Source: Clostridia bacterium (lineage in GTDB: Bacteria; Bacillota_E; SLMV01; PUMD01). Taken from it: a DNA stretch of 6,271 nt. The position numbers and the translations under genes were made by a program. This document shows positions 1 through 5,567 of the stretch, piece by piece. The notes under the pieces are model-generated. The model saw only the letters and a list, made by a program, of their open reading frames with translations. It ran no database searches and was not told the origin of the DNA. The stretch spans positions 1-6,271 of the forward strand of contig SKXF01000225.1 of the NCBI GenBank assembly GCA_007128555.1, written 5' to 3'. Position 1 is the stretch's first letter. Each line of letters begins with the position of its first letter.

Positions 1-486
1 AAGGTTACGCTGGGGGGACTGGTGGTCTCCCAGTCCCGTATTCTCACCCGAAAGGGGGAGACCATGGCCTTTGTGACCCTCGAGGATCACACGGGGCAGG
101 TGGAGGTGGTGGTGTTTCCATCGGTTTTCTCCGAGTACACCGACCTGCTCCAGGATGAGGAGGTCCTGCTTGTGACGGGCAAGATCTCTCACCGGGACGA
201 TGAGATCAACCTCCTGGCAGACGGCTTCAGGCGTCCGAACAGTGTGGGGAAGATTTACCTGCACGCCAGCGCGGACATAGAGAAGCTGGAGCAGGTGAAA
301 TACGTGCTGGGGCAGCACGGCGGCGATGCTGCGGTCTACCTGTGTCTCGCCGAGATGGACTGCGTGATCCTGGTCGGCGACAGCTACCGGGTGGAGCCGA
401 GCCGGACGTTGATCGACGCGCTGGAAAGGGCCCTGGGCGAGGGAGCGGTCCAGTATTGTCCTCCCGTGGGGCAAACTGCATCTTGA
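1..486 (+). CDS. dnaE: DNA polymerase III subunit alpha, C-terminal fragment
   Basis: The reading frame is open from the first base, so this is the 3' end (161 residues) of a gene that starts before the window; the in-frame GTG at position 22 is internal, not a start. DnaE is the replicative polymerase catalytic subunit. The fragment begins inside the OB-fold that binds single-stranded DNA: fragment residues 1-80 include the strands around KVTLGGLVV, the segment MAFVTLEDHTGQVEVVVFP, and VLLVTGKI. The rest (about 85-161) matches the C-terminal domain that in this family contacts the clamp loader tau subunit, with the typical late pattern RVEPSRTLIDALERALG. Polymerase and PHP domains are outside the window. 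The gene ends in TGA, and the downstream gene's ribosome binding site overlaps that stop, suggesting co-transcription. Identity is confident; DnaE1 versus a related DnaE subtype cannot be decided from this part. Confidence 0.93.
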   Translation, partial: KVTLGGLVVSQSRILTRKGETMAFVTLEDHTGQVEVVVFPSVFSEYTDLLQDEEVLLVTGKISHRDDEINLLADGFRRPNSVGKIYLHASADIEKLEQVKYVLGQHGGDAAVYLCLAEMDCVILVGDSYRVEPSRTLIDALERALGEGAVQYCPPVGQTAS

Positions 487-502
487 AGGTGTGTGACAGC
501 GT

Positions 503-877
503 ATGTTTTTGCGTTTACTGGCCCTGTTGACCCTTATACCCCTGGCTGAGCTGGCCTTGCTGCTTGAGATTGGCAAGTACCTTGGGACGTGGCGGACGGT
601 GGGCGTGGTGGTGATCACGGGGATCGTGGGCGCCTTGATGACGTCCCGCGAGGGAACGGCTGTTCTCAGCCGCATCAAGACCGAGATCGCCTGCGGTCAG
701 TTGCCCTCGGGAACCTTGCTGGAGGGCGGACTTGTCGTTGCAGGAGGCCTGCTCCTTCTTACGCCGGGGTTGATGACGGATGTTGTCGGCTTTGCCTGCC
801 TGATACCGCCCAGCCGACGGCAGCTGAAGAACTGGATCGTGCGCAGGGCGGAGATCTTCATGATGCGGGGCTTCTGA
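503..877 (+). CDS. fxsA: FxsA family membrane protein
   Basis: A 124-residue hydrophobic protein of the FxsA family (cytoplasmic-membrane proteins; E. coli FxsA over-expression relieves exclusion of phage T7 by the F plasmid; the normal cellular role is not established). Visible family marks are an N-terminal membrane helix (about 3-22) holding P13 and E16, a second helix (about 32-47) followed by the conserved R49-E-G51, and a third hydrophobic block (about 73-102) with the LTPGLMTD turn (86-93) and the signature IPPSRR (101-106). The C-terminus is short and basic, ending at RGF, without the long disordered tail of some members. The ATG is preceded by AAGGTG overlapping the dnaE stop, 11 nt upstream, which fits translation in one unit with dnaE. 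Bacillus carries an fxsA homologue (ytwI) in the dnaE-pfkA-pyk neighbourhood, so the context is familiar. Confidence 0.9.
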   Translation: MFLRLLALLTLIPLAELALLLEIGKYLGTWRTVGVVVITGIVGALMTSREGTAVLSRIKTEIACGQLPSGTLLEGGLVVAGGLLLLTPGLMTDVVGFACLIPPSRRQLKNWIVRRAEIFMMRGF

Positions 878-956
878 ACAGGGGCCATTTGCACCCAGTG
901 ATCATGAACCAGGCAGCGAGACAGGGCGTTCCTGGGAGGCGCGAGTTCCGCCGCCC

Positions 957-979
957 GCTGCCCGGATGACAGGGGCAGC
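957..979 (+). terminator. Hairpin downstream of fxsA, possible weak terminator
   Basis: GCTGCCC (957-963) and GGGCAGC (973-979) form a perfect 7-bp GC-rich stem with a 9-nt loop, 80 bp after the fxsA stop. No T-run follows (the next bases are CGTCGTGTTA), so it is not a canonical intrinsic terminator. The left arm can instead pair with GGCAGCG at 912-918. Confidence 0.3.
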
Positions 980-1009
980 CGTCGTGTTACTGGAATCCTA
1001 GCCCGGTGG

Positions 1010-1056
1010 AAAGCGACGTAGATGACGGCTGCCGAGGCCGCTATCTGCGTCGCTTT
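1010..1056. terminator. Long hairpin between convergent genes, putative bidirectional transcription end
   Basis: The arms 1010-1029 and 1037-1056 pair over 20 positions with only two G-T wobbles and one A-C mismatch, around a 7-nt loop (TGCCGAG). The outer nine base pairs, AAAGCGACG with CGTCGCTTT, are perfect. The hairpin ends 8 bp beyond the stop of the minus-strand amidase and lies about 130 bp after fxsA, so it sits where a shared terminator of two converging units is expected. Only three A or T residues flank the stem on each side, so termination efficiency or mechanism is uncertain; RNA 3'-end protection is an alternative role. Confidence 0.5.
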
Positions 1057-1064
1057 CGGCCTGC

Positions 1065-2048
1065 TCAGGTGAGGTGGTTGCCTTTCTCGGAGAGCCTGTT
1101 CGGTCTTCGCGGTGGATTCAGAAATGCCGCCCTGGGCATGTACATGGAGACAATCCAGTTGGGGTCCACGACTTCCGTAATCTTGAGATCGGCCGCCACG
1201 CTTGTAAGTACGTAGGCATCCTCGGGGGACAGGCCGTAGAGGGTTCCCAGGCGGTCCACCATGTTGCGCACCGCTTCCCTGGTGGCAACCATAAGGTCAT
1301 CGGCCACACCCATGGTGGCGAAGAAGCCCTGCTCGTCGCCGAAGGGCGTCAGGGAACCAGGAGGGGTCTCGAACTCAGGTGCTCGGATCGCCTGGTTCTT
1401 GATGACATCGAAGCGGCAGGCGATCCCCAGCGCGGCCTCGATGGCCGACACACAGACCTCCCCGTCGCCCTGGGCCAGGTGGCCATCGCCGATGGAGAAG
1501 AGACCGCCCTCCACCTCCACGGGCAGGTAGAGGGTGGTTCCCGCAGTTAAGTCACGGGCATCCATGTTGCCGCCCACGTGGCGCGGGGGCATGGGTTCCA
1601 GGTCTCCCTCAACGGCGGCAGCTACCCCCATGGTGCCGGCGAAGGGGGCGAGGGGCACTCGCACGGATTCGTTCATGTACGCGAACCTGCCGTCGTGGAC
1701 CTCCCAGATGCGAAGATATGGGTCGCTGAAGTCATCAGGCAGGACCCCGAATCCTGGCAGAATAGCCGTCCAGCCCCAGCCCCGGTGCTGGACATCCAGC
1801 ACATCGATGGCCAGGGTGTCCCCGGGTTGGGCGCCCCTGATGTAGAGCGGACCTGCCAGCGGGTAGAAGGATGCCCAGTCAAGATCAGCCAGGGATTCCG
1901 TTGTGGATGTCGGGGTGATCTGGTTGTTCGTGGCCTCGCGGGTCTCGTAGAACACGGTATCGCCTGGATCGACCTCCAGCACGGGCTCGAGATCCTTGTT
2001 CCATGTATGATGGATGCGGTTTTCTGGGAACAGGTGAAGTTTTGTCAT
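1065..2048 (-). CDS. Acetamidase/formamidase family protein
   Basis: A 327-residue cytoplasmic enzyme of the FmdA/AmdA family, whose members hydrolyse short amides (acetamide, formamide) to ammonia and the carboxylate. Family landmarks run in order: PGDTVFYET (28-36), GPLYIRGAQPGDTLAIDV (66-83), PFAGTMGVA (135-143), the H157-GGNMD163 block, the highly characteristic GGLFSIGDGHLAQGDGEV (181-198, with D188, H190, Q193, D195 and E197), and a C-terminal DLKITEVVD (288-296). The length matches the single-domain family and no frame damage is seen. The ATG is supported by AGGAGG 8 nt upstream. The next gene upstream on the same strand is an MFS transporter 286 bp away, which suggests, but does not prove, import of the substrate. 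Some relatives in this family act on other amides or are uncharacterised, so substrate is not assignable and I give no symbol. Confidence 0.92.
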   Translation of the reverse strand: MTKLHLFPENRIHHTWNKDLEPVLEVDPGDTVFYETREATNNQITPTSTTESLADLDWASFYPLAGPLYIRGAQPGDTLAIDVLDVQHRGWGWTAILPGFGVLPDDFSDPYLRIWEVHDGRFAYMNESVRVPLAPFAGTMGVAAAVEGDLEPMPPRHVGGNMDARDLTAGTTLYLPVEVEGGLFSIGDGHLAQGDGEVCVSAIEAALGIACRFDVIKNQAIRAPEFETPPGSLTPFGDEQGFFATMGVADDLMVATREAVRNMVDRLGTLYGLSPEDAYVLTSVAADLKITEVVDPNWIVSMYMPRAAFLNPPRRPNRLSEKGNHLT

Positions 2049-2051
2049 ATC

Positions 2052-2091
2052 ATGGGCCTCCTTAGATGGGCTTGTTTACATGGACTTGTAC
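2052..2091 (-). repeat. Three tandem imperfect 14-mers in the amidase leader, including its ribosome binding site
   Basis: Read on the plus strand, units 2052-2065 (ATGGGCCTCCTTAG), 2066-2079 (ATGGGCTTGTTTAC) and 2080-2091 (ATGGACTTGTAC) are adjacent. Unit 3 equals unit 2 with one substitution and a 2-nt deletion; unit 1 matches unit 2 at 10 of 14 positions. On the coding strand, unit 1 contains the AGGAGG ribosome binding site (2057-2062) of the amidase, 8 nt before its ATG. The arrangement could be a regulator site controlling translation or transcription, or a chance small duplication. Confidence 0.45.
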
Positions 2092-2251
2092 AGACAGGGG
2101 GGATATTCCTGCGAGGAGCATCGGAGCGGTTGACCCGTGGGAACATCGAACAACAGAGCATCTGGCCCCAGCCAGGTAGAACCGTCCTGCCTCGTGCGAT
2201 TCTAACTCGGCATCCCTCGATGTCCGATGCGCCCTGCCAGTGAATCCCCGA

Positions 2252-2270
2252 TCACCATCGTCGACGGTGA
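2252..2270. promoter_or_regulatory. 19-bp imperfect palindrome between transporter and amidase genes, operator candidate
   Basis: TCACCATCGTCGACGGTGA reads as two 9-bp half-sites around a central T, with one mismatch pair (A at 2257 against C at 2265). It lies about 200 bp upstream of the amidase start and 65 bp after the transporter stop, in a stretch with no gene. The dyad shape suits a dimeric repressor or activator. No convincing -35/-10 pair lies next to it, only a TAGAAT on the minus strand at 2204-2199. Confidence 0.3.
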
Positions 2271-2334
2271 GCAGGACACCGGACGTGTCAGGCCCTGGAT
2301 CGTTCCGAGTTGATGGGTGCTGCTGAGGGGCTGC

Positions 2335-3561
2335 TCAGGCGTGATCCCCAGCGGCGGACTCATCGGGTCGCAGGAACACAAGGACAGGAACAGACACCCC
2401 GACCACGGAAGCTGCAAGCATCCACGCCAGTCGCCAGGAACCGGTGGTCGTGACGATGAGGCCAAAGAGTGGGGGAAAGACCATGGCAGCAACCCAGGTG
2501 ACCAGGGACAGGATTGAAAGTGCCCGGGCTGTGTCTTCGTCCGACAAGGGCTGTACAGCCAGGGTGGTACCCACCGGGCGAGAGCTCATAAGGCTTGCAC
2601 CTGCGACCAGGGCGACCGCGGCAACTACAGCCGGATGTGTTGCGTCCGGAAGAAGAGCGAGGATGATGAGGACGGCCGTGGATGTAATGCTCATCAGAAG
2701 AGATGCGCGCTGCATGTTTCCCCCCAGGAAACGGTCGCTCGCCACGCCCCAGAGGGGTCTACCCACGATGGCTGCGGTCTGCACCACGGCCATCAAGAAG
2801 CCTGCCGTGGTGGGGTCAAATCCGAGCTCTTCAGTGAGATACAGTACGAAGAAGGTGAGGAAGACAAACAGCGCTCCCATGTATGAGGCCCACACGATGA
2901 GCGAGTGGCGAAAACCCGGCTTATTGAGTACAGATACCAGGATCGCTCGCGAATCTCTGCCTGGCCTCGACAGCGATGGTCGCTCCGACAGAGTGCGGTA
3001 CAGCCACCATCCCACCGGCAGAAGTCCCACGGCAATGACTCGAATGCCAAAGCGCCAGCCCAGCACCACGGCCAGCACAGGGATCAACGCGGAAACAATG
3101 GCGCTGGACAGCGAGGGTCCTGCGTGCACCAGCCCGACGGAGGTAGCTCGCCTGTTTGCCGGCACCGACGTCATGGTGGCCTTGGTCGATGCGACGGCCG
3201 ACAAGGGTCGGAGTGATCCGGCCACAAAATACACGGCGAGCAGAACCAGCAACCCGTTGACGAGGGACATGGCCACCATGAGACCTACCGTCACCGCGGT
3301 GACAGCCAGGAGGATACCTCGGCTACCGCGTTCATCAACCATTTTGCCGGCTGGCAGTGAGAAGATCAGCGAACCCGCACCCATCGCGGTGGCCACCAGG
3401 CCGATCTGGGCCTCGGTGAGGGCAAACTCCGCTGTGAAGAAGGGCGTCAATGGGCTGAATGCCATGGATGGTAAGCCACCCATGGCAGCGCCGACAATGA
3501 ATCTCAGGATGAGCTTGAGCGTTGTGCTCTCGAGGAATGGCTGTTTTCTCATATCGCTCAT
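2335..3561 (-). CDS. MFS transporter, 12 transmembrane helices
   Basis: A 408-residue inner-membrane carrier of the major facilitator superfamily. Hydrophobic segments appear as two bundles of about six, one before and one after a polar central loop near residues 190-215. The loop between helices 2 and 3 carries the MFS signature GKMVDERGSR (72-81, with D76, R78, G79 and R81). The equivalent loop of the second half has GVASDRF (272-278), the usual internal repeat. The C-terminus is short and acidic. I chose the ATG at 3561: hydrophobic sequence begins soon after and the length is normal for the superfamily, while the frame further upstream runs antisense into the AlkD-like gene. An AGGAAGGG lies 13 nt before it, a longer spacing than usual. 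The substrate cannot be read from sequence; downstream lies an amidase on the same strand, so an amide or other small organic nitrogen compound is one guess. Confidence 0.88.
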   Translation of the reverse strand: MSDMRKQPFLESTTLKLILRFIVGAAMGGLPSMAFSPLTPFFTAEFALTEAQIGLVATAMGAGSLIFSLPAGKMVDERGSRGILLAVTAVTVGLMVAMSLVNGLLVLLAVYFVAGSLRPLSAVASTKATMTSVPANRRATSVGLVHAGPSLSSAIVSALIPVLAVVLGWRFGIRVIAVGLLPVGWWLYRTLSERPSLSRPGRDSRAILVSVLNKPGFRHSLIVWASYMGALFVFLTFFVLYLTEELGFDPTTAGFLMAVVQTAAIVGRPLWGVASDRFLGGNMQRASLLMSITSTAVLIILALLPDATHPAVVAAVALVAGASLMSSRPVGTTLAVQPLSDEDTARALSILSLVTWVAAMVFPPLFGLIVTTTGSWRLAWMLAASVVGVSVPVLVFLRPDESAAGDHA

Positions 3562-3841
3562 GAGTAAAATGATTCCCTTCCTGGTAGCCGGAGTCTCTCG
3601 GACAGCTATACAATTTCGGGAGAAACCCGGGAAGTCCTGTTTCCATCTGTCACCGTCCCCATGGCCACGATGAAGGACAAGGGGATCCAGTGAAGGGTTG
3701 CTGGAGGGGTCTGTTGAAAGACCCTCGCAAGTGACCAGCATCCCGAGCGACTTCTCTTCCAGGGGCGCGCCCGGTTTCCTCTGACCCGGTCTTGCCGACA
3801 AGATGGGTGGCCCGAGAAGAACGCTAGAAGGAGCGATCGTC
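3562..3841. promoter_or_regulatory. Divergent intergenic region between the MFS transporter and the AlkD-like gene
   Basis: This 280-bp stretch must contain the 5' signals of both divergent genes. I see the transporter's AGGAAGGG (3582-3575, minus) and the AlkD-like gene's GAAGGAG (3827-3833, plus, 8 nt from ATG). Two small dyads are present: GGGTCT/AGACCC (3707-3712 and 3719-3724, loop GTTGAA) and TCTTG/CAAGA (3790-3794 and 3799-3803, loop CCGA). TTGAAA at 3715 resembles a -35 but has no partner -10; on the minus strand TATAGC (3610-3605) is a poor -10. No promoter can be placed with confidence, and no small gene with a ribosome binding site is evident. Confidence 0.4.
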
Positions 3842-4513
3842 ATGCTTACGAAGGTGGAACAAGCGAGACGCAGCATCGAGACCGAGAGGGAACCAGGTAA
3901 TGCCAGTAAGATCAAGACAGCCAGGGTTCGGGCCATTTCATCAGCCCTTTTCAAAGACATCGAGGACAGGGGCATCGAGCATGTCTTGATGCTTTCGGAA
4001 GAGCTGTTGAGGGAACGTGACTGGGCACTGGGCGTCATGGCCTACGACTGGGCATACCGGGTACGTGATCAGTACACCGATCAGACGTTCCTCGTTTTCG
4101 ACAGGTGGCTCAAGACATACATCACTGGTTGGGGCGATTGTGATGACTTCTGCACCCATGCCGTGGGTGCACTTATTGGTCAGAGAAATGAACGGTTCCA
4201 GGATGTGATGAAGTGGACACAGGACCCCAACTTCTGCGTGAGGCGAGCAGCGGCGGTAGCGCTCATCCGTCCCATTCAGAAGAACCAATACGCCAGGATC
4301 AACCCCTTTGCCGTTTCCGACGCCCTGATGAACGATGAACATCACCTGGTCCTCAAGGGGTATGGATGGATGCTGAAAGTGCTTTCTCAGCGCGAACCGC
4401 AGGAGGTAATCCAATATCTTGAAGGACACAAAACGGTGATGCCCAGGGTGTCCTTCCGATATGCCCTGGAACATCTCTCTGATAAAGACAGAGAGAAGCT
4501 GATGAGAGGCTAG
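3842..4513 (+). CDS. AlkD-like DNA alkylation repair protein (HEAT-like repeat)
   Basis: A 223-residue, mostly helical protein of the DNA alkylation repair (AlkC/AlkD) family, helical-repeat glycosylases that excise N3- and N7-alkylated purines without base flipping. Recognisable are the W97-GDCD101 segment in a TGWGDCDDFC context (95-104), the repeat helix WTQDPNFCVRRAAAVALI (125-142) with the family's double arginine R134-R135, and a later W176 in KGYGWMLK. From memory, Bacillus cereus AlkD uses W109, D113, R148 and W187; here W97, D101, R135 and W176 keep nearly the same spacing, so activity is plausible. The ATG at 3842 has GAAGGAG 8 nt upstream; an in-frame ATG at 3803 lacks a site. It is transcribed divergently from the transporter, and its TAG stop overlaps the stop of the convergent acetyltransferase. 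Substrate range is not predictable. Confidence 0.85.
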   Translation: MLTKVEQARRSIETEREPGNASKIKTARVRAISSALFKDIEDRGIEHVLMLSEELLRERDWALGVMAYDWAYRVRDQYTDQTFLVFDRWLKTYITGWGDCDDFCTHAVGALIGQRNERFQDVMKWTQDPNFCVRRAAAVALIRPIQKNQYARINPFAVSDALMNDEHHLVLKGYGWMLKVLSQREPQEVIQYLEGHKTVMPRVSFRYALEHLSDKDREKLMRG

Positions 4514-5397
4514 GCCTGGGCCGTTGCCGGGTGTTTGAAACGCGTTGGGCCGGTCCATGTCGAACCGCCAATGACAAAGAACACGTCCTCGTCCTCGTCG
4601 TCCATGGGGATGGCCTGGGCCGACACATCGAGCAGGTCCGGGGTGAAGTGGAAGATGATCCGCTTCGTATCACAGGTGATGATCTGGGGCAGAAGGGCTT
4701 CAAAGGCCACGTCGTTCTCGCTGATCACGTCAAAGAGATGGAGATCCGGCCCCTTCTGTCTGGACACAACGGCAACGTCTTCTTCCTCCCAGTAGGAGAA
4801 ACAGTCCCCGAGGACGTTGAAGCAGTACCATATCAGGATGCCTCCAGCGCAGTCGGCACCAAAGACCTCGGAGTTGGGCTTTCGAACCGTAGACAGCCTG
4901 TGAACCAGGTTCAGATCAGCGGGATCCGAAGGATGCAGTCTGCGCAGGCGGGTATCGCCGGGTGTGCCTTCAACGCAGCTGATGAACTGGCTTTCTATCA
5001 CCGGATCGAATCCGAACCGGGGGTAGTAATCCCGCAGACTGGCGTCACCGACTGCGTAGACGATGTCGTACCCGCCTTCCTCGCAGTCCTTCAGTACGGC
5101 CTGTATGAGGTCACCGGCCAGGCCCCGGCGCCGGTATTCCGGATGGGTCATGACGGTGCCGATCTGTGCTGCTCTTAGCCTCCGTCCATCCAGTATGAGG
5201 TCCAGTTTGCTTAACGACACGTTGGCCACCACGTCATCGCCGTTCGCATAGGAGTAACAGACGTACCGGTCGTCCCAGAAGCCGCGGTCGTACCATGTCT
5301 CAAAGCTGATGTTGAAGACCTGGCGGGCCAGCCGATTGAAGCCCTCTCTATAGCGGTCGTCATCCCGGTAATCCGATATCCGTTTCAAAGGCTTCAC
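4510..5397 (-). CDS. GNAT family N-acetyltransferase with an additional C-terminal domain
   Basis: A 295-residue protein whose N-terminal 140 residues form a GNAT acyltransferase. Motif A is clear: QIGTVMTHPEYRRRGLAG (78-95), with the R-x-x-G-x-A/G type acetyl-CoA pyrophosphate loop. Motif B follows at GDASLRDYYPRFGF (117-130), including the usual Y and the F-G-F turn. The remaining 150 residues look like a degenerate second GNAT-type fold, with HLFDVISENDVAFEALLPQI (220-239) and strand-like RIIFHFTP (246-253), but no acetyl-CoA loop. I start at the GTG at 5397 because GGAGG (5410-5406) is 8 nt upstream; a GTG at 5406 would add three residues but overlaps that same GGAGG and cannot be served by it. 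A six-residue acidic run, DDEDED (266-271), precedes the final strand. The acceptor substrate is unknown. The stop overlaps that of the AlkD-like gene. Confidence 0.85.
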   Translation of the reverse strand: MKPLKRISDYRDDDRYREGFNRLARQVFNISFETWYDRGFWDDRYVCYSYANGDDVVANVSLSKLDLILDGRRLRAAQIGTVMTHPEYRRRGLAGDLIQAVLKDCEEGGYDIVYAVGDASLRDYYPRFGFDPVIESQFISCVEGTPGDTRLRRLHPSDPADLNLVHRLSTVRKPNSEVFGADCAGGILIWYCFNVLGDCFSYWEEEDVAVVSRQKGPDLHLFDVISENDVAFEALLPQIITCDTKRIIFHFTPDLLDVSAQAIPMDDEDEDVFFVIGGSTWTGPTRFKHPATAQA

Positions 5398-5405
5398 ATT
5401 CGACA

Positions 5406-5410
5406 CCTCC
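5406..5410 (-). promoter_or_regulatory. Ribosome binding site that decides the acetyltransferase start
   Basis: GGAGG on the minus strand is followed by 8 nt (TGTCGAAT) and then GTG at 5397-5395. Its last G is the first base of the alternative in-frame GTG at 5406, which rules that codon out as the main start. Confidence 0.75.
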
Positions 5411-5512
5411 GAGTTCGCTGCGGACTGAAGTCCCAGGCACCTGTCATTGTATGGATTCTACGGCACGGGCGGCCGTTCCTTTCCGAAGACCGACAGGATT
5501 CGGGTGCGGGAG

Positions 5513-5544
5513 GTTACAAAATCTTCACAATTGATCGTTATGAT
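5513..5544 (+). promoter_or_regulatory. Promoter of the response regulator with an 11-bp-periodic direct repeat
   Basis: TATGAT (5539-5544) matches five of six positions of the sigma-70/sigma-A -10 box and lies 23 bp before the ATG. No good -35 exists at 17 bp; TTACAA (5514-5519) would need a 19-bp spacer. Instead GTTACAA (5513-5519) and TTCACAA (5524-5530) form a direct repeat with a period of 11 bp, and the second copy ends 8 bp from the -10. TTCACA fits the TT(A/C/T)ACA half-site known for Bacillus PhoP, and OmpR/PhoB-type regulators typically bind such direct repeats over the -35 region. Autoregulation by the downstream regulator is therefore an inference. Confidence 0.5.
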
Positions 5545-5551
5545 ACCTCAT

Positions 5552-5557
5552 GAGGAG
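5552..5557 (+). promoter_or_regulatory. Ribosome binding site of the response regulator
   Basis: GAGGAG lies 10 nt before the ATG at 5568. A nearer ATG at 5561 is out of frame and reaches a stop after 12 codons, so 5568 is the start. If the -10 above is used, the leader is only about 17 nt and this site sits at its very 5' end. Confidence 0.7.
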
Positions 5558-5567
5558 CTGATGAAAC

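Noticed and set aside
22..24. GTG at 22 as the start of a separate small OB-fold protein
   Set aside because: The frame is open to the first base, and the residues before it (KVTLGGL) continue the DnaE OB-fold; this is the middle of dnaE.
1074..1550. 158-codon plus-strand frame and the 221-codon plus-strand frame at 1578-2243, opposite the amidase
   Set aside because: Both are shadows of the amidase gene; their His- and Gly-rich translations are reverse complements of its conserved blocks.
2444..3673. 409-codon open frame on the plus strand opposite the transporter
   Set aside because: Its translation is rich in Arg, Thr, Ser and Pro without domains, and it mirrors the codon pattern of the clearly real MFS gene on the other strand.
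3562..4038. Continuation of the transporter reading frame upstream, giving a 567-residue protein
   Set aside because: The extra 159 residues are not membrane-like, run antisense through the AlkD-like gene, and would make the protein far longer than a standard 12-helix MFS carrier. They are an open shadow frame.
3941..4558. 205-codon open frame antisense to the AlkD-like gene
   Set aside because: No family resemblance, and it overlaps two well-supported genes. The plus-strand gene has recognisable repair-protein motifs and a good ribosome binding site.
4531..5178. 215-codon open frame on the plus strand opposite the acetyltransferase
   Set aside because: The minus strand has unmistakable GNAT motifs; the plus-strand translation has none and no ribosome binding site of note.
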